Source: Streptosporangium amethystogenes (GTDB lineage Bacteria; Actinomycetota; Actinomycetes; Streptosporangiales; Streptosporangiaceae). Taken from it: 64,000 nt of DNA. The notes beneath the pieces are model-generated. The model saw nothing but the letters and a program-made list of their open reading frames with translations, was not told the DNA's origin and ran no database searches. Both the position numbers and the translations under genes were made by a program. Shown here piece after piece: positions 55,307 to 64,000 of this stretch (position 1 is the first letter of the stretch; every line of letters begins with the position of its first letter). The stretch is taken from contig NZ_JOEQ01000023.1 in the NCBI RefSeq assembly GCF_000721075.1, forward strand, positions 1 to 64,000, given 5' to 3'.

Positions 55307-56752
55307 GTGCGCGTGAGACCGACCATCGCGATCATCGGTGCCGGATTCGGCGGGCTGTGCATGGCCATCCAGCTGGAGAAGGCCGGCATCCGCTCGTACA
55401 CGATCTTCGAGAAGGGGGACAACGTCGGGGGCACCTGGCGTGACAACACCTATCCGGGGGCGGGCTGCGACATCCCCTCGCACCTGTACTCCTTCTCCTT
55501 CGAGAAGTACTCCAGCTGGACGCGCCGCTTTCCCGAGCAGCCGGAGATCCTGGGCTACCTGGAAAAGTGCGCCGACAAGTACGGTGTGCGCCCCCGCCTC
55601 CGGCTGAACACCGCGGTCGTCGCCGCCACCTTCGAGGAGTCGCTGGGGAAGTGGCGGGTCCGCACCGCGGCCAGGGACGAGCTGTTCGACGTGGTGGTGT
55701 CGGCGGTGGGACAGCTCAATCGCCCCCAGCTGCCCGACATTCCGGGAATGTCAACGTTTAATGGCACGGCTTTCCACTCCGCCCGCTGGGACCACTCCTT
55801 CGATCTGACCGGCAAGCGGGTGGCCGTGATCGGCAGCGGGTCCTCGGCGGCGCAGTTGATCCCGAAGGTCGCCGAGGTGGCCGACCACCTGGACGTCTTT
55901 CAGCGGACCCCCAACTGGGTGATCCCCAAGGCGGACGCCGTCTTCGGCGCCGGCGCCAGGGCCGCCTTCCGTCACGTGCCGTTCCTGCAGCGTGCCTACC
56001 GCGAGTGGATCTACCGGTACGTGGAGAGCACCCTCTACCCGGCCCTGGCCGGAGGCTGGAGCTCCGGCCCGCTCTGTAAGCGCGCCCTGGACCACCTGCA
56101 CGACCAGGTCCCCGACCCGCTGCTGCGGGCCAAGCTGACCCCGGACTACCCGATCGGCTGCAAGCGGGTCGTCGCCGATAGCAAGTTCTATCCCGCACTG
56201 ACCCGCCCCAAGGTGGACGTCGTCACCGACCGGATCACCCGGATCGTCCCCGGCGGGGTGGAGACCGCCGCCGGACTCCGCGAGGCGGACGCGATCGTCT
56301 ACGCGACCGGCTTCCAGACCTCCGACTTCCTGGCCTCCATCCAGGTCACCGGGCGCGGCGGCCGGCACCTGGCCGAGGAGTGGAAGGACGGCGCGGAGGC
56401 GTACCTGGGCATCGCCGTGCCGCACTTCCCCAACCTGTTCCTGCTGTACGGCCCCAACACCAACCTCGGCCACAGCTCGATCGTCTTCATGATCGAATGT
56501 CAGGTCCGGTACATCATGGGCTGCCTGCCGCAGCTGGCCGCGCGCGGGCCGATGGAGGTCAGGCCGGAGACGATGGCCACCTGGCGGCGGAACCTGGAGG
56601 CGGCCATGGGACGCATGGTCTGGCAGGCGGGCTGCACGAGCTGGTACAAGAACGCGGCCGGCCGGGTGACCAACAACTGGCCGGGCACGACGACCGCCTA
56701 CCGCCGCATCACCAGGGCCCCACGCCCGGATGCCTTCCAGTTCTCGCACTGA
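55307..56752 (+). CDS. Flavin-containing (Baeyer-Villiger type) monooxygenase
   Basis: A 481-residue FAD/NADPH enzyme. The FAD Rossmann motif is IAIIGAGFGGLCMAIQLEK (~7-25), then NVGGTWRDNTYPGAGCD. The fingerprint FNGTAFHSARWDH matches FxGxxxHxxxW(P/D) of Baeyer-Villiger monooxygenases. The NADPH Rossmann motif is VAVIGSGSSAAQLIP (~170). It would insert oxygen into a ketone or oxidise a heteroatom; substrate unknown. GTG 55307 or GTG 55313 may start it. The catabolic genes further right make a ketone-degradation role plausible. Confidence 0.9.
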   Translation: MRVRPTIAIIGAGFGGLCMAIQLEKAGIRSYTIFEKGDNVGGTWRDNTYPGAGCDIPSHLYSFSFEKYSSWTRRFPEQPEILGYLEKCADKYGVRPRLRLNTAVVAATFEESLGKWRVRTAARDELFDVVVSAVGQLNRPQLPDIPGMSTFNGTAFHSARWDHSFDLTGKRVAVIGSGSSAAQLIPKVAEVADHLDVFQRTPNWVIPKADAVFGAGARAAFRHVPFLQRAYREWIYRYVESTLYPALAGGWSSGPLCKRALDHLHDQVPDPLLRAKLTPDYPIGCKRVVADSKFYPALTRPKVDVVTDRITRIVPGGVETAAGLREADAIVYATGFQTSDFLASIQVTGRGGRHLAEEWKDGAEAYLGIAVPHFPNLFLLYGPNTNLGHSSIVFMIECQVRYIMGCLPQLAARGPMEVRPETMATWRRNLEAAMGRMVWQAGCTSWYKNAAGRVTNNWPGTTTAYRRITRAPRPDAFQFSH

Positions 56753-56805
56753 CCCGCGGTCTCCCACGAGGCGCGGAGGGCGAAGTGCCGATACCGTCGT
56801 GGCGA

Positions 56806-57873
56806 ATGAGAGCCGTACGCGTAGAAGGGCCCGCCGTGTCCGCCGACCTCCACCGCGACTCCGTGGTCGCCGATACCCACAACGACCTGCTGATGGCCGT
56901 CACCGCCAGACCCCCTCGGCGGTGGGCGTCGTTCTTCCGCGAGCGCTGGCTGCCGCAGCTGCGCGAGGGCGGGGTGAACCTCCAGGTGCTGCCGGTCTTC
57001 GTTGACGACCAGTACCGCCCCGAGGGCGCGCTCCGGCAGACGCTGCGCATGATCGAGTGCGCCCACGTGCTGGCCGAGGGCAACGCCGACGCCGTACGGC
57101 TCTGCCTGGACGGCACGCAGATCGACGAGGCGCTCGCCCAGGGCAGGATCGCCCTGGTCCTGGCGCTGGAGAGCATGCCAGGGCTGGACTCGGCCGTCGA
57201 GCTGGTGCCCACGCTGCACCGGCTGGGCGTGCGGGTCGCCTCGATCGCGCACTGGGGCCGTACCGCGCTGGCCGACGGCAGCGGCGAGGACGCCACCGGC
57301 AGCAGGCTCACCGCGGCGGGGGTGGAGACGGTCGGTGAGATGGAACGGCTCGGCATGATCTTCGACATCTCCCACCTGGGCGCCTCGGGGGTGGAGCACG
57401 TGCTGGAGCTGGCGAGGAGGCCGGTGCTGGCGACCCACTCCTCGGCCCGTGCGCTGCGCGACCACCACCGCAACCTGACCGACGAGCAGATCCGCGCCGT
57501 CGCCGCCGGCGGCGGCGTGGTCTGCGTCAACTTCCTGCCCGCCTTCCTGACGGAGGACGTCACCGAGTACACGGTGGACCGGCTGGTCGACCACATCGAG
57601 CACGTGGTGAGTGTCGGCGGGATCGACCACGTGGGGCTCGGCCCGGACTTCATCCGCGAGGTCATGCACGACGTCACTCCCCCGTGCTGCGAGGAGCCCG
57701 GCTACAGCGGCATCGACGTCGGCGCGACCCTGCCCGGCCTGTCCGGCCCGAGCGGCCTGCCCCTGGTCACCGAGGCCCTGCTCAAGCACGGCTTCGCCGA
57801 CGAGGAGATCGTGAAGATCATCGGCGGGAACGTGCACCGGCTGTTCCGCGCCGAGCTGGGCAGGCCCGCCTGA
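56806..57873 (+). CDS. Membrane dipeptidase (renal dipeptidase family, M19)
   Basis: A 355-residue zinc peptidase. ATG 56806 gives a short leader before ADTHNDLLMA, the HxD metal pair. Further ligands: Glu in LALESMPGL, His in FDISHLGASG and THSSARALRDHHRNL, Asp in DHVGLGPDF. No lipid or membrane anchor is visible, so it is cytoplasmic despite the family name. It cleaves dipeptides, including D- or dehydro-residues. The enolase-superfamily epimerase-like gene downstream could act on the same dipeptides. Confidence 0.92.
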   Translation: MRAVRVEGPAVSADLHRDSVVADTHNDLLMAVTARPPRRWASFFRERWLPQLREGGVNLQVLPVFVDDQYRPEGALRQTLRMIECAHVLAEGNADAVRLCLDGTQIDEALAQGRIALVLALESMPGLDSAVELVPTLHRLGVRVASIAHWGRTALADGSGEDATGSRLTAAGVETVGEMERLGMIFDISHLGASGVEHVLELARRPVLATHSSARALRDHHRNLTDEQIRAVAAGGGVVCVNFLPAFLTEDVTEYTVDRLVDHIEHVVSVGGIDHVGLGPDFIREVMHDVTPPCCEEPGYSGIDVGATLPGLSGPSGLPLVTEALLKHGFADEEIVKIIGGNVHRLFRAELGRPA

Positions 57874-57932
57874 GCCGAAGTGGGACGGGGGGCGGCCGCT
57901 CCTCCGCGAGATGTCGGGCGGCCTGCCGCAGG

Positions 57933-57970
57933 GGGGTGACCGGCTTCGGCCGTGAGACGGGTCACCCCCG
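57933..57970 (+). terminator. Hairpin between dipeptidase and OSBS/NSAR genes
   Basis: Perfect 9-bp stem GGGGGTGAC / GTCACCCCC with a 20-base loop, followed by short CACGACGACG-type direct repeats (57971-58010). It probably ends the dipeptidase transcript. Confidence 0.5.
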
Positions 57971-58045
57971 GCACGACGACGCCCGACACGACGACGGCAC
58001 CCGGCACGACAATGGAATCCGGTGCGACGAATGGGAGAAGGAAGC

Positions 58046-59146
58046 TTGAAGATCACCGGGATCGAGTTGAGGCGGGTCGCGATGCCGCTGGTCACGCCCT
58101 TCCGTACCTCCTACGGCACGGAGACCGAACGCGACGTGCTCCTGCTCCGCGTGGTCACCCCCGAGGCGGAGGGCTGGGGTGAGTGCGTGGCCATGTCCGA
58201 CCCGCTCTACTCCCCCGAGTACGTCGACGCCGCCGCCGACGTGCTGCGCCGTTTCCTCATCCCGGCCCTGCCCGCCCACCTCGACGTCCATGGCGTGGGC
58301 CGCGCGCTAGAGCCCTTCAAGGGCCACCGGATGGCGAAGGCGGCCCTGGAGAGCGCGGTCCTGGACGCCCGGCTGCGCGCGTCCGGTCAGTCCCTCGCCT
58401 CCTTCCTCGGCGCCGCCGCCGACCGCGTCCCCGCCGGGGTGTCGATCGGGATCACGAACTCCGTCCCCGAGCTCCTGGACACCGTCACGGGCTATCTCGA
58501 CGAGGGCTATGTCCGGATCAAGCTGAAGATCGAGCCCGGCTGGGACCTGGCACCGGTCCGCGCGGTACGGGAGCGCTTCGGCGACGACCTGCTCCTCCAG
58601 GTCGACGCCAACGCCGCCTACACCCTCAGCGACGCGCCCCACCTGGCCAGGCTGGATCCCTTCGGACTGCTGCTCATCGAGCAGCCGCTGGCCCATGACG
58701 ACATCGTCCAGCACGCCCGGCTGGCCGGCCGGATCGCCACCCCGATCTGCCTGGACGAGTCCATCGAGTCGGCCGCCGACGCGGCCGCCGCCATCTCACT
58801 GGGCGCCTGCTCCGTGGTCAACGTCAAGCCCGGCCGGGTCGGCGGCTACCTGGAGGCCCTGCGCATCCACGATCTGTGCCGGGCCCACGGCGTCGCCGTC
58901 TGGTGCGGCGGCATGCTGGAGACGGGCCTCGGCCGCGCCGCCAACGTCGCCCTGGCCGCCCTGCCCGGCTTCACGCTGCCCGGCGACATCTCCGCCTCCC
59001 GCCGCTACTACACGACGGACATCACCCCGCCCTTCGAGCTGAGCGACGGCCATCTGGACGTCCCCCGCGGGCCGGGCATCGGCGTCGAGCCGATCCCCGA
59101 CGTGCTGCGGGAGGTCACCACCTCCACCGAGTGGATCACCCTCTGA
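58046..59146 (+). CDS. Enolase-superfamily o-succinylbenzoate synthase / N-succinylamino acid racemase
   Basis: A 366-residue MLE-subgroup enzyme. TTG 58046 is preferred: GGGAGAAGGAAG lies just before it and MKITGIELRRVAMPLVTPF is the normal N-terminus. In-frame ATG 58031 overlaps that site. Catalytic Lys pair is in VRIKLKIEPGWD (~160), metal ligands in LLQVDANAAY, LLIEQPLAHDD and CLDESIES, and the second Lys in SVVNVKPGRVGG (~260). The family includes MenC and promiscuous racemases. No men genes are adjacent, so amino-acid racemisation or dipeptide epimerisation is at least as likely as menaquinone synthesis. Confidence 0.88.
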   Translation: MKITGIELRRVAMPLVTPFRTSYGTETERDVLLLRVVTPEAEGWGECVAMSDPLYSPEYVDAAADVLRRFLIPALPAHLDVHGVGRALEPFKGHRMAKAALESAVLDARLRASGQSLASFLGAAADRVPAGVSIGITNSVPELLDTVTGYLDEGYVRIKLKIEPGWDLAPVRAVRERFGDDLLLQVDANAAYTLSDAPHLARLDPFGLLLIEQPLAHDDIVQHARLAGRIATPICLDESIESAADAAAAISLGACSVVNVKPGRVGGYLEALRIHDLCRAHGVAVWCGGMLETGLGRAANVALAALPGFTLPGDISASRRYYTTDITPPFELSDGHLDVPRGPGIGVEPIPDVLREVTTSTEWITL

Positions 59147-59196
59147 CCCCGGGCTCCGGCGAAGCGGCCGGCCCGGTCACGGAGAGGCGACCGGTC

Positions 59197-59991
59197 TCAC
59201 TTCGCCGCGGCTTGCTGGGCGGTGGCGGAGATGAAGCGGGTGATGCGCCGCCAGGCGTCGGCCGAGGCGTCGGCGAAGCCGGGAAGCCGATCATCGAAGA
59301 AGCCGTGCGGCGCGTCCGGGTAGGTGACGAACTCGTGCCCGACCCCGGCGGCGGTGAGGGCGTCGTCGAAGGCGGCCACCATGGCCGGCGGAATGTTCTC
59401 GTCGCCGCCTCCCCACAGGGCGAGGACCGGCGCGGTCATCAGGTGGGCCAGCTGAATGGGGCCGGGAGCTCCGTTGAGCTCGCCGGGAAAGCCGTACAAC
59501 CCGATGACCCCGTCGAGGCCGAACCGGGGGACGGCGGTGTTGAACGCGAATCTGCCCCCCATGCAGAACCCCAGGGAGACCACGGCGTGGCAGCTCTCGC
59601 GGAGCCTCTCGACACCGGCCGACATGTCGGCGGAGAGTCCCTCGGAGGTCAGCCTGGCGAGATGGTCCGGCATGAGCGTGGTCATGTCGGCGAAACTCTC
59701 GGGCCGGTCGAGGTAGTCGGTTCCGGCGGTGCGCGCGTAGTAGTCGATCGCGACCGCGGTGTGCCCCAGCTCCGCCAGCCGTACGGCGAGCTGCTGGTAG
59801 AAGCCCGACAGTCCGCGATTGTCGGGGAGGATGAGCACCCCCACCCCTGACGGCTTCTCGGGCCGGGCGAGAAACGCTCCGACGCGCGTGCCGTCACCCG
59901 AGATCAGGGTGGCCTGCGCGGCCTCCGCCCGGGTGGTCGGGGAATTCGGCACAGGCGGGGTGGCAGCTGCGTCGTAACACACGGACGACAC
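59197..59991 (-). CDS. Dienelactone hydrolase family protein
   Basis: A 264-residue alpha/beta hydrolase with the DLH triad: Cys in SLGFCMGGRFAF (~143), Asp in ALWGGGDENIPP (~195), His in YPDAPHGFFDDR (~228). The Cys nucleophile is characteristic of dienelactone hydrolases, which open lactone rings in chlorocatechol and related breakdown. It is a stand-alone gene convergent with the OSBS/NSAR gene. Start is GTG 59991. Confidence 0.9.
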   Translation of the reverse strand: MSSVCYDAAATPPVPNSPTTRAEAAQATLISGDGTRVGAFLARPEKPSGVGVLILPDNRGLSGFYQQLAVRLAELGHTAVAIDYYARTAGTDYLDRPESFADMTTLMPDHLARLTSEGLSADMSAGVERLRESCHAVVSLGFCMGGRFAFNTAVPRFGLDGVIGLYGFPGELNGAPGPIQLAHLMTAPVLALWGGGDENIPPAMVAAFDDALTAAGVGHEFVTYPDAPHGFFDDRLPGFADASADAWRRITRFISATAQQAAAK

Positions 59992-59999
59992 TCCTTCGA

Positions 60000-60110
60000 A
60001 GTGACTGGAGTTTACGCCCGAAACATTAGCCGCACTTATCCGGCAATTTTTAACATGATATCATGACTAAATTAATTATTAATATACAAATGATTAAACA
60101 GTGGTCACGA
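60000..60110. other. AT-rich intergenic patch
   Basis: A strongly AT-rich stretch (TTTTTAACATGATATCATGA, then AATTAATTATTAATATACAA) inside very GC-rich DNA, between the starting end of the dienelactone hydrolase gene and the end of the acyl-CoA synthetase gene. ATGATATCAT is palindromic. It may hold the promoter of the hydrolase gene or bind a nucleoid protein. No coding potential in 59992-60243. Confidence 0.45.
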
Positions 60111-60243
60111 AAAACGCTTCAAGATTGATTCGCGCCTTTTTCGCGCGGCGGCCCGGCACGGGCGGATCGGGGAGCCCCTCTCCGGCGTCCCCGTCGGCCG
60201 GAGGCGAGCGCCCCGGTCCGCCGGGCGTACGGACACGGGACCG

Positions 60244-61719
60244 TCAGGAGGTCAGATACTCCTCCCTGACCTTGGAGCGGGAGAGCTTCCCGGTGGGTGT
60301 GCGGGGCAGCTCGTCGCGGAACTCGATGACCCTGGGGTGCTTGAAGCGGGCGATCCGCGGGCCGAGGTGTTCCAGCAGTTCCTCGGGAGAGGGGCGGGGG
60401 CCGGGCACCGGCTGGATCAGGGCGACCACCCGGTGGCCCCACTCCTCGTCGGGCACTCCGATCACCACGACGTCGGCGACCGCCGGGTGCTCCAGGATCG
60501 CCGCCTCGATCTCCGCGGGGTAGATGTTCACCCCGCCGGAGATGATCAGGTCGGTGCGGCGGTCACAGAGGAACAGGAAGCCGTCCGCGTCCATGAAGCC
60601 GATGTCACCGGGGGCGTACCAGTCACCGCGCATGCTGGCGGCGGTCTTCTCCGGGTCCTTGCGGTACTCGAAACCGCCGGTGCCCGACCTGACGTAGATC
60701 ATGCCGGGCTCGCCCGCGGGGAGTTCCTCTCCCTCCGCGCCGAGGATCTTCGCCTCGAAGGTCGGGGCCGGGCGGCCGACCGTGCCGGGACGCTCCAGCC
60801 AGTCGTGCGGTTTGACGGAGAAGGCGATGGTCGTCTCGGTGGAGCCGTAGTACTCGTACAGCACCGGGCCCCACCAGTCCATGATGCCCTTCTTGACCGC
60901 CACCGGGCAGGCCGCGCCGGTGTGCACCACCTGCCGCAGCGACGACACGTCGTAGCGCGCCCTGGCCTCCTTCGGAAGCTGCAGCATCCGGTGGAACATG
61001 GTCGGCACCATCAGCGCGTTGTCGACCCGGTACCTGTCGACCAGCTCCAGGATGGTCTCCGGCTCGAACCTGGGCGCGATCACCAGGGTGTGCCCGAAGT
61101 GGAGGGCGAACATGGTGTGCGCGCACGGCGCGGAGTGGTACATCGGCGAGGTCACCAGGTGGATCCCGTCACCGGCCCGCAGGTCGCAGACCTCGCCCAG
61201 GAACCAGGTGTAGAGCGGCAGGATCGCCTCCGGCTCCTGGCCGGAGAGCGGGCGCTGCACGCCCTTGGGGAACCCGGTGGTGCCCGAGGTGTACCACATG
61301 ACGGCGCCGCCGGAGCGGTCCTCGGGGGCGGTCGTGGGCTGCCCCTCGGCCAGCTCGGCCACCCCGACGGCCTTCTCCACGGAGTACGACGGGTCGGCGA
61401 CCACGACCCGGGCGTCACAGTCGGTCAGGATGTAGTCGATCTCGGCGGCCGTGAGGTGCCAGTTGACCGGTACGTAGTACAGCCCCACCTGACCGGTGGC
61501 CATCAGCATGACCACCTGGTCGATGCCGTTGGGCAGCACCCCGGCGACCACGTCGCCGGGGCCGAGCCCGCGGGCCCGCAGGCCGTGTGAGACCTGGTTG
61601 ACCGTGGCGAGCAGCTCGCCGTAGGTCGTCACGGTGCCGTCGGTGTCGATCAGGGCGCGGCGGCCGGGGTCGGCCTCGGCGATCCGGTAGAAACTGGGCA
61701 GCCCGCTGATGTCGGCCAT
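60244..61719 (-). CDS. Acyl-CoA synthetase (AMP-binding)
   Basis: A 491-residue adenylate-forming enzyme. ATG 61719 has AGGAGGAA upstream; longer readings enter the next gene. A3 motif: MWYTSGTTGFPKGVQRP (~153). A5: YEYYGSTETT (~285). A7/A8: DWYAPGDIGFMDADGFLFLCDR then DLIISGGVNIYPAEIE. A10 Lys in PRTPTGKLSRSKVREE. It activates a carboxylic acid to its CoA thioester. Two acyl-CoA dehydrogenase genes lie just upstream on the same strand (12-base gap), so they form a beta-oxidation-type operon for an unusual, perhaps cyclic or steroid-like, acyl chain. Confidence 0.92.
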   Translation of the reverse strand: MADISGLPSFYRIAEADPGRRALIDTDGTVTTYGELLATVNQVSHGLRARGLGPGDVVAGVLPNGIDQVVMLMATGQVGLYYVPVNWHLTAAEIDYILTDCDARVVVADPSYSVEKAVGVAELAEGQPTTAPEDRSGGAVMWYTSGTTGFPKGVQRPLSGQEPEAILPLYTWFLGEVCDLRAGDGIHLVTSPMYHSAPCAHTMFALHFGHTLVIAPRFEPETILELVDRYRVDNALMVPTMFHRMLQLPKEARARYDVSSLRQVVHTGAACPVAVKKGIMDWWGPVLYEYYGSTETTIAFSVKPHDWLERPGTVGRPAPTFEAKILGAEGEELPAGEPGMIYVRSGTGGFEYRKDPEKTAASMRGDWYAPGDIGFMDADGFLFLCDRRTDLIISGGVNIYPAEIEAAILEHPAVADVVVIGVPDEEWGHRVVALIQPVPGPRPSPEELLEHLGPRIARFKHPRVIEFRDELPRTPTGKLSRSKVREEYLTS

Positions 61720-61730
61720 GGGTTCCTCCT

Positions 61731-62711
61731 TCAGAGCTCCAGCAGTCCCGCGAGGCGGGTCCGGTGCGTGCGGGGCGGACCCAGCAGCACCTCGTCGGCC
61801 TTGGCCCGCTTGTAGTAGAGGTGCGCGTCGTGCTCCCAGGTGAAACCGATGCCGCCGTGCAGCAGGAGGTTGTCCCTGGCTACCTCGAAGCAGGCCCTGC
61901 CGACGTAGGCCTGGGCGAGCGCGGCGGCCGAGGAGAGCTCGTCGGGCGCCTCGTCCGCGGCCCATGCCGCGTAGCGGACTATCGACTCGGCCTGCTCCAG
62001 CTTGCAGTGCATGTCGGCGAGCCGATGCTTGACGCCCTGGTAGGAGCCGATCAGGCGGCCGAAGGTCACCCGGAGCTTGGCATAGCCGACGATGGCGTCC
62101 AACGAGGCGCGCAGCACGCCGAGCTGCTCGGCGGCCACCGCGACCGCGAACAGGTCCCTGGCCCTCGCCACGCCCTCCGGCGAGGAGGCGATCTCCTCGC
62201 CCGCGCCCAGATCCACCTTCGCCTGCCTGCGGGTGATGTCCAGGGTGGTCAGCGGGGTGCGGTCGCCGCCTCTGATCGCCAGGACCCGCGGCCCCTCGAT
62301 CGCCAGGACCACGTCGGCCTCGGCACCGTTGAGCGCGCGGCCGCCGTCGAGGGCGACGGTCACGAGCGTGGTCCCCGCGGCGATGCCGGGCAGCAGTTCC
62401 TTGTCGCCCACCTCGGTCAGCAGGATCGTGGCGAGGGCGGTGGCCAGGAAGGGGCCCGGCAGCAGCGCCGCGCCGGTCTCCTCCAGGACCAGCGCGAGCT
62501 CGGCGTACCCGGCTCCCGCGCCGCCGTGTTCCTCGCCGACGACGAGACCGGCGAGCCCGAGCTCACCGTTGAGCCTGCGGTAGACCTCGGGATCGTGGCC
62601 GGTCTCGGATTCGACGGCCCGCCGGACCTCGGGCAGCGGCGAGGCGGCGGCGAGGAAGGCGCGGACCGCGCCGCGCAGTTCCCGCTGCTCCTCGGTAAGC
62701 ACGAGCTTCAT
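61731..62711 (-). CDS. Acyl-CoA dehydrogenase, short subunit
   Basis: A 326-residue flavoprotein of the acyl-CoA dehydrogenase fold. The N-terminal helical domain (LVLTEEQRELRGAVRAFLAA) and C-terminal domain (FGRLIGSYQGVKHRLADMHC, LLLHGGIGFTWEHDAHLYYKRAK) are present, but the middle beta-domain is short and the catalytic Glu position is unclear. Such shortened subunits pair with a normal one in heteromeric FadE enzymes of actinobacterial steroid catabolism. The neighbouring 392-residue gene is the likely partner. Confidence 0.88.
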   Translation of the reverse strand: MKLVLTEEQRELRGAVRAFLAAASPLPEVRRAVESETGHDPEVYRRLNGELGLAGLVVGEEHGGAGAGYAELALVLEETGAALLPGPFLATALATILLTEVGDKELLPGIAAGTTLVTVALDGGRALNGAEADVVLAIEGPRVLAIRGGDRTPLTTLDITRRQAKVDLGAGEEIASSPEGVARARDLFAVAVAAEQLGVLRASLDAIVGYAKLRVTFGRLIGSYQGVKHRLADMHCKLEQAESIVRYAAWAADEAPDELSSAAALAQAYVGRACFEVARDNLLLHGGIGFTWEHDAHLYYKRAKADEVLLGPPRTHRTRLAGLLEL

Positions 62712-62795
62712 CGAAATCCTTTCAGCGTGCAGACCCCCGCCTTTAGGCGTTGGGAGGAAGTCAAGTGTTTCGGCCTTTCTGCGCGAGCCCGGAGG

Positions 62796-63974
62796 TCACC
62801 CGTTCACCTTGAGGTCCTTGAACGGCACGTTCTTGTCCACCCGCGGCTCGGGCGGCAGGTTGAGCACCCGGTCGCCGATGATGTTGCGCATGATCTCGTT
62901 GGTGCCGCCGCCGAGGGCCATGGCGGGAGCGAGCGAGATGGCCTCGGCCAACCGCCCGCCGCCCTCCTCGTAGGCGACGGCCCCCGGTCCGGCCAGCGAG
63001 GTGGCGAGGTCGGCCTGGAACATGGTCAGCTCGGCCAGCAGCAGCTTGGCGGCGCTGCCCCTGGCCCCGGGGAAGACACCGGCCTTGGTCTCCTGGGAGA
63101 GGCGCTCGTTGAACAGGGCGAGCGCGCGGGAACGGATGTGCAGCTCGACGAGCTGGTCCCGGACCACCGGGTCGGCGGTGTCGGCGGTGTGGCGCAGCGC
63201 CTCGAAGGCGACCGGGTTGTCCCTGCGGCCGCCCATGCCGACGCCACTGGAGATGGACAGTCGCTCGTGCAGGAGTGTGGTGACCGCGCAGCTCCACCCG
63301 TCGTTGACCTGGCCGACCAGGTTCTCCGCGGGGATGTGCACGTCGTCGAAGAAGATCTCGTTGAAGTGGGCGCGGCCCGTCATGTCCCGCAGCGGGCGGA
63401 CCGTGACGCCGGGGGCGCGCATGTCCACGATGAACATCGACAGGCCCTTGTGCTTGGGCGCGTCCACGTCGGTGCGGGTGAGCAGCAGCCCGTGGGAGGC
63501 GTGCTGGGCGACCGAGGTCCAGACCTTCTGCCCGGTGACCGTCCAGCCGTCCTCGGCCGGGGTGGCCCGGGTCTGCAGGGCGGCGACGTCGCTGCCGGCG
63601 CCGGGTTCGGAGAAGAGCTGGCACCAGATCTCCTCGCCACGCAGCAGCGGACGCAGGTGCCTGGCCTTCTGCTCGGGGGTGCCGAGGTCGACGAGGGTCG
63701 GCCCGCACATCCCGAGTCCTATGGAGAAGACGTAGGTCGGCAGCGTGAAGCCCGCGGCCTCCTCGGCGAAGGCCCGCTCCTCCGCCTGGGTCAGCCCCTG
63801 GCCGCCCCACTCGCCCGGCCAGCTGATCCCCGAATAGCCCGCGTCGTACATCCGCGCCATGAAGGCCTTCGCGGCGGCGACGCCGCCGGCGTCCGGGGTG
63901 CCCTCGGCCTCGGTGTCCTGGGCGTTGGCCTCCAGCCAGGTCCTGGCACGCCGCCGGTACTCCTGAAGATTCAT
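62796..63974 (-). CDS. Acyl-CoA dehydrogenase, long subunit
   Basis: A 392-residue acyl-CoA dehydrogenase. N-terminus MNLQEYRRRARTWLEANAQD. FAD-binding strand segments CQLFSEPGAGSDVAALQTRA and WTVTGQKVWTSVAQHA. C-terminal LAPAMALGGGTNEIMRNIIGDRVLNLP. It introduces an alpha,beta double bond into acyl-CoA, passing electrons to ETF. First gene in view of the fatty-acid-like operon; 84 bases separate it from the shorter subunit. ATG 63974 is 26 bases from the window end. Confidence 0.93.
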   Translation of the reverse strand: MNLQEYRRRARTWLEANAQDTEAEGTPDAGGVAAAKAFMARMYDAGYSGISWPGEWGGQGLTQAEERAFAEEAAGFTLPTYVFSIGLGMCGPTLVDLGTPEQKARHLRPLLRGEEIWCQLFSEPGAGSDVAALQTRATPAEDGWTVTGQKVWTSVAQHASHGLLLTRTDVDAPKHKGLSMFIVDMRAPGVTVRPLRDMTGRAHFNEIFFDDVHIPAENLVGQVNDGWSCAVTTLLHERLSISSGVGMGGRRDNPVAFEALRHTADTADPVVRDQLVELHIRSRALALFNERLSQETKAGVFPGARGSAAKLLLAELTMFQADLATSLAGPGAVAYEEGGGRLAEAISLAPAMALGGGTNEIMRNIIGDRVLNLPPEPRVDKNVPFKDLKVNG

Positions 63975-64000
63975 GTCCGCTCCAATCAGTGCTCACTTAC

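Noticed and set aside
58046..59146. Firm assignment as menC
   Set aside because: No menaquinone genes adjoin, and the OSBS and racemase activities cannot be separated by motif alone.

Overview
The window is chromosomal DNA of a very high-GC filamentous actinomycete. Secreted multi-domain polysaccharidases, many GTG starts, an actinobacterial Nif3 / zinc-ribbon / RNase H operon beside a type A RNase P RNA, and a rubber oxygenase cluster point to the Streptosporangiales (Streptosporangium or Nonomuraea-like). That placement is inference from content, not from a marker phylogeny.

Layout. (1) 1-6160: four secreted plant-cell-wall enzymes in one direction: a GH62 arabinofuranosidase (broken), GH43+CBM6, a feruloyl-esterase-like enzyme with CBM2, and a GH27 alpha-galactosidase with CBM13. 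Together they would strip arabinose, ferulate and galactose side chains from hemicellulose. (2) 6647-32169: a large composite locus that looks like a defence island. It holds an NYN-domain nuclease, a GrpE-like protein with an added winged-helix region, an atypical Hsp70, a RapA/SNF2-type helicase, and a co-directional run hsdM-hsdS-hsdR-YgjP-like metallopeptidase-methylase/specificity fusion-Ser/Thr kinase. A 6.5 kb block (XRE regulator, two small proteins, radical SAM enzyme, PCMT-like methyltransferase, DEDDh exonuclease, P-loop-like protein) sits between helicase and hsdM. It is flanked by two imperfect copies of the same helicase-start/promoter/hsdM-leader segment, so it appears to separate what was once a divergent helicase-hsdM pair. 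A short motif, ACTGTGAAY, recurs in front of the NYN/GrpE pair, the helicase and hsdM. (3) 32265-33660: transposase relic, small methyltransferase, integrase relic.

(4) 33785-40293: a poly(cis-1,4-isoprene) (natural rubber) degradation cluster: two Lcp-type rubber oxygenases, OxiB and OxiA aldehyde-oxidising molybdenum hydroxylase subunits, and a divergent TetR regulator, with a common operator-like sequence in front of both lcp genes. (5) About 40397-51458: an 11 kb degenerate integrated island between a partial copy of the rnpB 3' end and the intact rnpB. It carries a truncated tyrosine integrase, a membrane Ser/Thr kinase, an intact-looking ISAs1-family IS, two DUF6461-like genes, and a large secreted toxin-like gene (DNRLRE, Big_5 repeats, NucA/NucB-type nuclease tip) that has lost its 5' end to a truncated group II intron and carries a frameshift and an in-frame stop.

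(6) 51459-64000: core chromosome: rnpB, the RNase H/phosphatase, zinc-ribbon and Nif3 operon, a flavin monooxygenase, an M19 dipeptidase, an enolase-superfamily OSBS/NSAR enzyme, a dienelactone hydrolase, and an acyl-CoA synthetase with two acyl-CoA dehydrogenases. No tRNA, 16S/23S rRNA or CRISPR array was seen.
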